A stretch of DNA of 20,645 nt, taken from positions 1 to 20,645 of IMG/VR virus record IMGVR_UViG_3300042691_021563; one strand, 5' to 3'. Origin of the DNA: a virus. Made by a program: the position numbers and the translations under genes. The notes under the pieces are model-generated. The model searched no databases and was not told the origin of the DNA. It saw only the letters and a program-made list of their open reading frames with translations. Below, in pieces: positions 7,895 through 14,101 of this stretch (position 1 is its first letter; every line of letters begins with the position of its first letter).

Positions 7895-9107
7895 ATTGAC
7901 CTCCCATCATAACATTATGGCTTCTTGCTGTTGGTACAGCAGCTTGTTGTTTTTGTGGTGCTGCCTCAACTGGTGGAGGCGTTTCTATATTTTTAGTAGA
8001 AACTTGTAAAGATCTAGCTTTTCTTGGTTTTGTTGGCTTTGACTCACCAGTATCTTGACGAATCTTTCTTTCTTGTCTTGCTTGTATAGCTTGATCAATA
8101 CCACCATTGATACTGGTTGAGCTAGGAGCGTTTAATGCGTGTTGAATAGTTATTCTTCCACCAGTTCCAGCCTGAGAATGACCTGTGCTTTTATGTAACA
8201 TAATTTTAGCATCAGTCACATCAGATGTATCATCGTTTCTGTTTACATGCAAGGCATTTGTATGTAGAGTGTGAATACCATCGTCGCCTTTTCTTAACTC
8301 TACTGTATTTCCACCGTAAATCGCATTTACATTATTTTCACCATGTTCACCACCATGATCCTTACCATACATGGCTCGCATTATAATTTTTCTGTCTTCA
8401 GGATCGTTTTTGTCCAACGAATAGTGATAAATCGAACCAGCAGGTAAAGTTCCTTCGTCAGGAGACAGTTTTGATTTTAGTTCCTGAAACTGAGAGATAA
8501 CATTTTTCATCTTTTGGTGATCGAAAACGTCAGTATATCCACCCCACTGTTGATAAGTATCGCCTTTTAATGACATATAGTGAACAGGATTTCCTTGTGC
8601 GTCATGTAGAAATGCGTCAGCTTTTTTCTTGCCGCCAACAGCTTTAATACCAGCTACCTCATGCACTTTACCATCTGCTGTTTTGATTCTTACAGGATTT
8701 CCACCATTTTCCTGCATCGCCTTATCAATCTGCGACTTGATAGAATTTATTTGTGCTGTTTCAGTTTTTAGTGTATCGCTTGTTCTCTTCATCAAGAGTT
8801 TTGGTTTATGGAAATGACTCATCGGTATTGCTTGGTTCCCAACAATACCATGATATCTCATTTTACCAGCAGCGTCTTTAAGTAAAGCAATTCTATCAAG
8901 CTTTAACTCTGAGTCTTTTTTAAAGTCAGGATGTAAATCGCTTCTATCTCTAGCTAAAACATATCTACCGCTAATCTTATTGAAAGTTCCTTCAGGGTGA
9001 CTGTCATCAAAATATTGTAATCTGTGTCTTTCAGTTTCTGATTCTTTGGCTCCACCCATTAAGTCTTTGATAGTGGCTTCAATTAAAAAAGTATTAAAGT
9101 TAATCAT
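7887..9107 (-). CDS. Conserved phage protein, possible PD-(D/E)XK-like nuclease, with capsid-targeting N-terminus
   Basis: I place the start at the ATG at 9105-9107, giving 406 residues beginning MINFNTFLIE before Ala. An in-frame upstream ATG (9134) would add nine residues, but the shared N-terminal pattern argues against it. AGGAA lies about 10 bases upstream. In the middle, KKADAFLHDAQGNPVHYMSLKG (D164, then S179-L-K181), followed by QQWGGYTD, resembles the D...[EQS]-x-K core of PD-(D/E)XK nucleases in which SLK replaces ExK. Similar ADF...ISHK...QQWGG stretches occur in other marine phage proteins I recall. No nuclease activity is proven. The last 60 residues are a Pro/Gln/Lys-rich tail. 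The gene overlaps both neighbours by 8 nt. Confidence 0.72.
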   Translation of the reverse strand: MINFNTFLIEATIKDLMGGAKESETERHRLQYFDDSHPEGTFNKISGRYVLARDRSDLHPDFKKDSELKLDRIALLKDAAGKMRYHGIVGNQAIPMSHFHKPKLLMKRTSDTLKTETAQINSIKSQIDKAMQENGGNPVRIKTADGKVHEVAGIKAVGGKKKADAFLHDAQGNPVHYMSLKGDTYQQWGGYTDVFDHQKMKNVISQFQELKSKLSPDEGTLPAGSIYHYSLDKNDPEDRKIIMRAMYGKDHGGEHGENNVNAIYGGNTVELRKGDDGIHTLHTNALHVNRNDDTSDVTDAKIMLHKSTGHSQAGTGGRITIQHALNAPSSTSINGGIDQAIQARQERKIRQDTGESKPTKPRKARSLQVSTKNIETPPPVEAAPQKQQAAVPTARSHNVMMGGQFD

Positions 9108-9765
9108 TATTAGGTTTTTCCTTTTCAGGCACATAGGAATGCTTTGTCAGTTTGACGTTGCCAGTCTCAGGATCATGCTGAACATGATGACCATGGAACT
9201 CAACGTCAGGGTGAGCTTTGCTTAGTTTCAACATACCTTTGATATTATCCAAAGAGTCGTCGTATAAGTGAACTTTCTTGTATCCGTTTTGTCTAATCAG
9301 AGCGCTGAGAACCATAGCCTTAGATTCAGATGGCTTTGTATCTGTAATATTACCAGCTCTGCGAACGTGTATATCCTTGTCGATGTCAATGCCATACTTT
9401 CTCATGTAACGAGCAAACTTAGGTTGGTCGTCAAGATCAGCTCTGGCTGTTAACATTTCGACGTTTTTGTTATTTCTATGAATCGCTTTCAACTTAGCGA
9501 TCATCTTATGAATAGGCTTGGCTGACTGTCTGAATATGTCTGAGCTTCTGAACTCGCTGAAATCATAGCGATGTCCAGGTTCAAGCTTATGGTTGTTAAA
9601 TTCTTGGTTGGTTAGGGATCTAACTCTGTTACCAGCTGCATCATTGACATGAACTCTCAGCTTATTGTGATCATGAGCGAACAGAGTTTCGTCGATGTCA
9701 AACGCATGCAGCGTATTTGAGTCTGGGTCTTTCTTTTCAGTGATAAATTGGCTGAAACGGAGCAT
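9100..9765 (-). CDS. HAD-superfamily phosphatase with capsid-targeting N-terminus
   Basis: This 221-residue protein shows all four HAD motifs. Motif I is HAFDIDETLF with nucleophile D23 and acid/base D25. Motif II is EMLTAR (T106). The lysine is probably K149 in SESKAM. Motif IV is HLYDDSLDN (D169, D170). The layout resembles polynucleotide 3'-phosphatase domains such as that of T4 PseT, but there is no kinase domain, and a small-molecule phosphatase is equally possible. Residues 1-10, MLRFSQFITE, match the N-terminal pattern of three downstream genes. AGGA lies eight bases before the ATG. It is the first gene of a five-gene overlapping block preceded by a late-type promoter and a terminator. 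Confidence 0.85.
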   Translation of the reverse strand: MLRFSQFITEKKDPDSNTLHAFDIDETLFAHDHNKLRVHVNDAAGNRVRSLTNQEFNNHKLEPGHRYDFSEFRSSDIFRQSAKPIHKMIAKLKAIHRNNKNVEMLTARADLDDQPKFARYMRKYGIDIDKDIHVRRAGNITDTKPSESKAMVLSALIRQNGYKKVHLYDDSLDNIKGMLKLSKAHPDVEFHGHHVQHDPETGNVKLTKHSYVPEKEKPNND

Positions 9766-9791
9766 TTTTCATCCTAAATTTGAGTTTTATC

Positions 9792-9801
9792 TATTTATTT
9801 A
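9792..9801 (-). promoter_or_regulatory. Candidate late promoter for the 9765-3886 block
   Basis: The minus strand reads TAAATAAATA here, containing AATAAATA, seven of eight bases of the T4 late octamer TATAAATA and equal to the NATAAATA form I recall for T4-like cyanophages. It lies about 27 nt upstream of the HAD gene ATG and immediately downstream of a terminator, as expected for a new transcription unit. Confidence 0.55.
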
Positions 9802-9806
9802 AATGC

Positions 9807-9836
9807 AAAAGGCGGAGAAAATCCCCGCCTTTTTTT
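9807..9836 (-). terminator. Intrinsic terminator ending the replication block
   Basis: A GGCGG/CCGCC stem (9811-9815 with 9825-9829) is extended by flanking A/T pairs and inner G-C and A-T pairs, with a short A-rich loop. On the minus strand it is followed by TTTT; on the plus strand by seven Ts, so it could work in both directions. It separates the genes upstream of 9969 from the HAD-led block. Confidence 0.75.
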
Positions 9837-9930
9837 AGAATAAGATATGTCTGTCGGGTGGAACCCCACCATGTTCCCGACTGTTCCTGGAGTTTACTAT
9901 TATTTCAATCCTCTGTGCCTCTGTATGCAT
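9835..9930 (-). CDS. Possible 31-residue peptide
   Basis: An ATG at 9928-9930 opens a 31-codon frame (starts MHTEAQRIEIIVNS, ends PPDRHILF) with its stop inside the terminator's T-rich flank. There is no clear ribosome binding site. The same DNA forms a strong hairpin (9853-9881), so this may be an untranslated structured leader instead. Treat as a candidate only. Confidence 0.25.
   Translation of the reverse strand: MHTEAQRIEIIVNSRNSREHGGVPPDRHILF
9853..9881 (-). other. Structured intergenic segment (nested hairpin)
   Basis: Arms GTCGGG (9853-9858) and CCCGAC (9876-9881) are perfectly complementary. Between them GTGG/CCAC arms can form an inner stem. It has no T-tract, so it is not a standard terminator. 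It lies in the about 200-nt gap 9766-9968, which otherwise holds a terminator and two promoter-like motifs. Confidence 0.4.
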
Positions 9931-9954
9931 AACATACCAAACATATCTCGTGCG

Positions 9955-9964
9955 TTTATTTAGT
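9955..9964 (-). promoter_or_regulatory. Candidate late promoter-like decamer (ACTAAATAAA)
   Basis: The decamer is identical to the one at 3869-3878 and again lies just after a gene end (stop at 9969). It would transcribe the structured segment and the possible 31-codon frame, stopping at the terminator at 9807-9836. Confidence 0.35.
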
Positions 9965-9968
9965 AAAA

Positions 9969-10160
9969 TTAAGCCTTTACTTCAACTGGTCTCATAAAGA
10001 AAGTTGGAGTCCAACCATCAAATCCACCGCCGAGGTTAAGGTGACGCATGAACTTCTTGGCTTCCTTCTGGTCAAGAAAGGTCTTGATGGTCTGGTCGGT
10101 AGTAACCTCGTAGACACAGTGTACGCCGTTGTTCTCTATAAGCTTGTAGTTAAACGCCAT
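9969..10160 (-). CDS. Small conserved phage protein of unknown function
   Basis: This 63-residue protein starts MAFNYKLIENN. The start at 10158-10160 has GGAG eight bases upstream and overlaps the end of the previous gene by 11 nt. A longer frame from 10232 would lie deep inside that gene and is unlikely. The sequence looks like a small alpha/beta fold, with a central DQKEAKKFMRHLNLGGG segment and a C-terminal FDGWTPTFF. I do not recognise a family and assign no function. It is the last gene before the terminator at 9807-9836. Confidence 0.72.
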   Translation of the reverse strand: MAFNYKLIENNGVHCVYEVTTDQTIKTFLDQKEAKKFMRHLNLGGGFDGWTPTFFMRPVEVKA

Positions 10161-10563
10161 TGTTAATCTCCAAATAAGGTTTCCAAGTTTCAGCAAAAGA
10201 ACAGTTCTTAGCACCCTTGAACATAGGGGCAATTTGAGAGTCTGAGTAACCAGCTAGTCCGCAACCAACTCTAGTAACGAAAAAGCTGTATTGAGGGAAA
10301 TACCAAGTAAAGTAAACAAACAACGTCACATGCTTTTGTATCTCCAACAATTCTAAAGTTTCTACATGCTTATCCTTGGTTGGAATAGCAAAAGCTCTAC
10401 CCATCAAACCAAATCCAGCACCGAATGGAGCGCCAAAATGGTCTCGAGCAATCTTAGCAGCACCAGCACCATGTATTCCTGCAAGGTTAGAACCAAACAC
10501 GAATATATCATTCATGTTATCAGGAACAGTTCCATCTTTATGATACCGATTTGAACTTGTCAA
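10150..10563 (-). CDS. Macro-domain-like protein (putative ADP-ribose binding); likely TTG start
   Basis: The core (IFVFGSNLAGIHGAGAAKIA, then GRAFAIPTKD, FFVTRVGCGLAGYSD and a C-terminal W) is a known phage and bacterial protein type resembling macro domains, which bind or hydrolyse ADP-ribose derivatives. I assign this by pattern, not by a full motif match. I prefer a TTG start at 10561-10563 (137 aa) because AAGGAG lies eight bases upstream and two other genes here use TTG with strong ribosome binding sites. Alternatives are an ATG at 10515 (121 aa, starting just before the core) and an ATG at 10602 (150 aa, no ribosome binding site). With the TTG start it overlaps the previous gene by 26 nt. 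ADP-ribose or NAD-related counter-defence is possible but unproven. Confidence 0.68.
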   Translation of the reverse strand: MTSSNRYHKDGTVPDNMNDIFVFGSNLAGIHGAGAAKIARDHFGAPFGAGFGLMGRAFAIPTKDKHVETLELLEIQKHVTLFVYFTWYFPQYSFFVTRVGCGLAGYSDSQIAPMFKGAKNCSFAETWKPYLEINNGV

Positions 10564-10954
10564 TGAAAACTCTCCTTGTTTCTGCATTACGAAGTACGCC
10601 ATCAATCATATTGCTGGCAATGTCTTTGGCCAACTCGTCTCGAACCTTGATCATCACCTCAACGTCCGTTGGTCTTTTCCAGTTAGGAATGTCAACGTAC
10701 AGTCGGTTCTTCTTACCGTTCATACGATATGTGACGCAATAAGTCGTCTTGTCGTTCAACCCGTCGATTTCAGACTGAATGTTGCACTCAAACTCAGTGT
10801 TGTTTACGGTGATCGAGTCAACAATTTTTTGCTTAGCTTCCGACTCCATTTCCTTCAAAAGGCGAACGGACTCGTCAGTAGGCGCTCTCTTTTCAGTCAC
10901 ATATGATTCTGAACGAACGTTGTGATTATGAAAGTGAAATTGCGATCTAGCCAT
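10538..10954 (-). CDS. Conserved hypothetical phage protein
   Basis: This 138-residue protein begins MARSQFHFHNHNVRSESY, a His/Ser/Arg-rich opening. It continues with a helical acidic segment (ESVRLLKEMESEAKQK), a beta-rich middle (TTYCVTYRMNGKKNRLYVDIP) and a basic helical C-terminus. I recall similar proteins encoded near the helicase in marine T4-like phages but know no function. The ATG overlaps the helicase stop by one base (TAATG), which indicates translational coupling with the helicase. Its 3' end overlaps the next gene. Confidence 0.75.
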   Translation of the reverse strand: MARSQFHFHNHNVRSESYVTEKRAPTDESVRLLKEMESEAKQKIVDSITVNNTEFECNIQSEIDGLNDKTTYCVTYRMNGKKNRLYVDIPNWKRPTDVEVMIKVRDELAKDIASNMIDGVLRNAETRRVFIDKFKSVS

Positions 10955-12357
10955 TACTTAAACCCCTCAAATTTAGACTTGTCAAACTTCGGCTTCTTTC
11001 GATTACGTTCATAATCCTGCTGTCCAAATTCAGTATTATCCATCACAGGTCCGTCAAGTAAATCTTCTTGGGCTGACTGTTCTACATCATAGAGACGCAT
11101 TTTGCTACGATCAATCCCAATGACAAACCTACGATTATACCCAGGATCAGAGTATCTATTCTTAAGCTGCTTAACCATAATTTGACCCAGCTCTTGAAGT
11201 TCCTCGGTGGAGATGAGCGCAAACATAAAATCAGCTGTGGCTGGGAGTCCGAAGGATTCTGATGTATCTTCCAGTCCCACGTCGCTGCTCGAATATCCGC
11301 TTCGAGTCGTTTGAGTCGCACTGACGATAGGAACATTGTGTTCCACTGCCAGCCCTCGGAGCTCTTCTGCGATTGCTTTGACAAGGGTATAAGAATTGAC
11401 GTTGGCTCCATTTTTGATCCTCGATGACATACAGATGTTCAGATAGTCGATGTAGATAATGTCAGGAACAAAGTTCTTCTTGATCTTTAGTTCGTTGATC
11501 AAATGGCGGAAGTTTGCTGAACCTGCACAGGCAGTCGGATATTCCTTGATGACCAACTTTCCCTTGACATTGTTCTTCAATCGCTCCATCTTCCTGTCAT
11601 ATGATTCCTTTGGAAGAACTCTTAGGTCATCCATTGTAACATCAAGAAGGTTGGCTACGATACGTTCGGCTATTCTCTCTTCTGCCATTTCAAGAGTGAT
11701 GTAGAGAACGTTTTGTCCAGCAACCATGTTGGTAGCAGCACAATGACACATAAACAAAGATTTACCAACACCAGTACCAGCCAGAGCGACATTTAACGTT
11801 TTCCTTGATAGACCACCTTGTGTAATTTTATTGAAATATTCCAGATCGAAAGGAATCTTGACCTCACGAGTATGAAGATACTCATACAGTTCGGCAGCAT
11901 CATCAATGAAGTCATGACCAATGTGTGTGTCAAACGAAACACCAAGCGCATCCTGAAGTATCTGAGGAATAGCACCTTTGCTCAGCTTACCAGTCTTATC
12001 GTCGATGATACCGATAGACTGCATAATCGCGTTATAAACTGCTTTCTCCTGACAGAAGTTTTCAGTTTTATCAAGCAACCAATCTATCTGAGTGTTATTG
12101 TCAATCTCAAGAGACTGCAAGATTTCCTTGCAGCCCTTGAATGTTTCGTCGTTGATTCCATCCTTGTTGGTCAGATCAATAGCCAACGCTTCTTTAGATG
12201 GGAAAAGATTGTACTTTTTTACATAATCGTCGATAAGCTGAAATACAATCTTATGGCTGTAATCCGAAAAATATTCTTCCTTTAGAAAAGGTATGACCTT
12301 TCTGCCGTACTCTTCATTGAATACGAGATTGCTAAAGATAATTTGTTCGAATGCCAT
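10954..12357 (-). CDS. 41: Replicative DNA helicase (T4 gp41/DnaB family)
   Basis: This 467-residue RecA-fold hexameric helicase unwinds DNA 5' to 3' ahead of the phage polymerase and recruits primase. An N-terminal helical domain (1-140) is followed by the ATPase core. Walker A is ALAGTGVGKSLF (191-202), the H1a glutamate lies in YITLEM (219-224), Walker B is DIIYIDYLN (299-307), and the H3 motif is SATQTTRSG (346-354). SRIKNGANVNSY at 312-323 and DRSKMR at 416-421 fit DnaB-family nucleic-acid and arginine-finger regions. The length matches T4 gp41 (about 475). The C-terminus is Lys-rich. Its ATG directly follows the uvsX stop (TAAATG), so the two genes are co-transcribed. Confidence 0.95.
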   Translation of the reverse strand: MAFEQIIFSNLVFNEEYGRKVIPFLKEEYFSDYSHKIVFQLIDDYVKKYNLFPSKEALAIDLTNKDGINDETFKGCKEILQSLEIDNNTQIDWLLDKTENFCQEKAVYNAIMQSIGIIDDKTGKLSKGAIPQILQDALGVSFDTHIGHDFIDDAAELYEYLHTREVKIPFDLEYFNKITQGGLSRKTLNVALAGTGVGKSLFMCHCAATNMVAGQNVLYITLEMAEERIAERIVANLLDVTMDDLRVLPKESYDRKMERLKNNVKGKLVIKEYPTACAGSANFRHLINELKIKKNFVPDIIYIDYLNICMSSRIKNGANVNSYTLVKAIAEELRGLAVEHNVPIVSATQTTRSGYSSSDVGLEDTSESFGLPATADFMFALISTEELQELGQIMVKQLKNRYSDPGYNRRFVIGIDRSKMRLYDVEQSAQEDLLDGPVMDNTEFGQQDYERNRKKPKFDKSKFEGFK

Positions 12358-13416
12358 TTACACCCCTTCATCGTTATCGGTCTCTTCATCTTCTAAGATT
12401 GTTCCCAAACCAATCTTATACCTCTTTTCAATATATTCAGCAAAGTCTGTTTCCTTAAACATCTTTGTCCAGAATTCCTTGTTATCAACAATATCACCAG
12501 CACGCATGTTTGGTTCTTTCAGCTCACCAGTTTCTCTGTCAACAACTGCGTACCAACCGTTCTTTGGCTTGGCCAGATAGTTACCTTCAAGAGCAACATC
12601 GAACAAACCTGACCAACGATTGATGCCACCTTCAAAGTTGACAGTAATCGGGATCTTGGACTTTTCCTTAACGTAACGGCTCTTCTCAATGTTGATGACA
12701 AAATGGTAGCCACTGATACCATCAGCATCCTTTTCCTGCTGACGACCGAGGATCCAGATATTGTCCGAACCATAGTAGGAACCTGTACCACCACCAACGA
12801 TGTCCTTGGGATACAGACCAATTTCCTTGTAGGTGTGATTGACAACAACCATCGGAACATCTTTCAACGAAAGATGCGGTGTGATCATTCGGAACAGAGA
12901 CTTAAGCTGCTTGGCTCTTGACATATCAGCAACAGCCTTTTGATCAAGTGCATCTTCAACTTCCTTCTTGGAAGCAAGATTACCAATCGAGTCAATCACA
13001 ATCATAACATGATCATCGCGAGTCAGTTCCTTCAACTGCTTCATGATGTCAAACTTCAATTCCTCAATGTCTGTGATAGGTGTATGGACCACAGAGTCAA
13101 AAGGAATCTTAAACGTCTTAAAATAATTTTGAGGAGTACCAAACTCTGAGTCATAGAAGAGAATAATGCCATCCTTGTACTTCTTGAGGAAGGCAGAGGC
13201 GAGTAACAAAGCAAATCCAGTTTTGAAGTGCTTTGACGGACCAGCCAACATTGTTAGTCCTGGAGTAATACCACCATCGACCGTGCCTGACAGGGCAACA
13301 TTAATCATCGGTACTGTGGTTGGAATCATATCCTTTTTAGTAAATACTTTGCTTTTATCCAAAGTATCAGTTAGTTCGATAGTGCTGTTCTTGAGTAATT
13401 TATCTCTTAATGACAT
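12358..13416 (-). CDS. uvsX: UvsX RecA-like recombinase
   Basis: This 352-residue protein catalyses strand exchange in recombination-dependent replication and repair, forming filaments on single-stranded DNA. Walker A is GPSKHFKT (59-66), the UvsX type with Phe before Lys. The acidic ATP-activating residues lie in FYDSEFGTP (87-95). Walker B is VMIVIDSIGN (137-146) with D142. VVVNHTYKEIG and GGGTGSYYGSDNIW correspond to the RecA glutamine-switch and L2-like region. The C-terminus is strongly acidic (ILEDEETDNDEG), as in UvsX and RecA. GGAG lies seven bases before the ATG. It has its own sigma70-like promoter at 13443-13471. The T4 homologue is about 390 residues, so this one is slightly short. 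Confidence 0.95.
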   Translation of the reverse strand: MSLRDKLLKNSTIELTDTLDKSKVFTKKDMIPTTVPMINVALSGTVDGGITPGLTMLAGPSKHFKTGFALLLASAFLKKYKDGIILFYDSEFGTPQNYFKTFKIPFDSVVHTPITDIEELKFDIMKQLKELTRDDHVMIVIDSIGNLASKKEVEDALDQKAVADMSRAKQLKSLFRMITPHLSLKDVPMVVVNHTYKEIGLYPKDIVGGGTGSYYGSDNIWILGRQQEKDADGISGYHFVINIEKSRYVKEKSKIPITVNFEGGINRWSGLFDVALEGNYLAKPKNGWYAVVDRETGELKEPNMRAGDIVDNKEFWTKMFKETDFAEYIEKRYKIGLGTILEDEETDNDEGV

Positions 13417-13442
13417 GTGTATCTCCGTATAATTGTATGTTT

Positions 13443-13471
13443 AGTATAAGTGTATAGCAGTATAAAGTCAA
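13443..13471 (-). promoter_or_regulatory. Sigma70-like promoter for uvsX
   Basis: On the minus strand TTGACT (13471-13466) is separated by exactly 17 bases from TATACT (13448-13443). This predicts a start near 13436 and a leader of about 20 nt. The -35 box overlaps the TGA stop of the upstream gene. Confidence 0.7.
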
Positions 13472-13830
13472 CTCTTTATATAGTCATCCATTTTTTGGAT
13501 AAATTCTTTAATTTTCTTATCTCTATTTGGCCAAAGAATAGTATCCTTTTCGGGGTTCTTCATGAGGTTCTTCAAAAGAGGCATAATCATTTCACGCAGC
13601 CCTTCCAACTTAGTTTCCGCTGCAATGGCTCTATCTTCATTTGATATTATTTTTGTTTGTGCTTCTTTAGAATCGGTAAAAGTAAACCCGAAATCGTCAT
13701 CTTCATTTAGTTTCATTTTCTTAACCTTTACAGTTTCTCTTAAAGGAGGATGTACATAGTGCTGACATCCAGGAGGGCACTCGCGTTCCAATCCACAAGG
13801 ACACCCTCCGCCATAATCATACTTAGCCAT
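13468..13830 (-). CDS. Conserved phage protein with Cys-rich N-terminus and helical C-terminus
   Basis: This is a 120-residue protein. Residues 1-25 hold four cysteines and a histidine (GGGCPCGLERECPPGCQHYVH), a likely small metal-binding knuckle. Residues 45-120 include an acidic segment and a helical domain (KLEGLREMIMPLLKNLMKNPEKDTILWPNRDKKI) that I recall from other marine T4-like phages, always unassigned. The ATG overlaps the end of the previous gene by 8 nt and has only a weak GAG ribosome site, so translation is probably coupled. The stop codon forms part of the uvsX -35 box. The function is unknown; adjacency to uvsX suggests a replication or recombination accessory. Confidence 0.8.
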   Translation of the reverse strand: MAKYDYGGGCPCGLERECPPGCQHYVHPPLRETVKVKKMKLNEDDDFGFTFTDSKEAQTKIISNEDRAIAAETKLEGLREMIMPLLKNLMKNPEKDTILWPNRDKKIKEFIQKMDDYIKS

Positions 13831-14101
13831 CGACTATCTCGACTTTTATGTCTGTGATGTAAAACATTGGTTGTCCAATCCAAGGTTTCCAATCTTCCAT
13901 TTCAACGACAATATCAGAACCATAGATAATTTGGTGATGATTTACATGTTTGATGCTGGAGTTTTTCTGTATCTGATCAAGAAACTGTTCAATCGGTACG
14001 CCTTCTCTAGGAGATTGTACGCGTAAACTTTCTTTACCCATGCCATACAATTCATCAGGACGAAAGTTATAACTAGTCGAGTATTCATATCTAATCTTCA
14101 T
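13823..14101 (-). CDS. Small hypothetical protein coupled to the polymerase gene
   Basis: I start this 92-residue protein at the ATG at 14099-14101 (MKIRYEYSTSYNF). It overlaps the polymerase stop as ATGA and has GGAGG nine bases upstream inside the polymerase gene. A longer frame to 14143 lies wholly inside the polymerase and is unlikely. The protein looks beta-rich, with aromatic and acidic residues (IIYGSDIVVEMEDWKPWIG) and no motif I recognise. Tight coupling suggests co-expression with the polymerase. Confidence 0.7.
   Translation of the reverse strand: MKIRYEYSTSYNFRPDELYGMGKESLRVQSPREGVPIEQFLDQIQKNSSIKHVNHHQIIYGSDIVVEMEDWKPWIGQPMFYITDIKVEIVDG

Noticed and set aside
9841-9930. tRNA gene in the structured gap
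   Set aside because: No cloverleaf with acceptor and T arms of proper length can be drawn, and no T-loop consensus is present.
11818-12285. Plus-strand open frame of 155 codons opposite the helicase
   Set aside because: It is antisense to a strongly conserved helicase and has no ribosome site or family resemblance.
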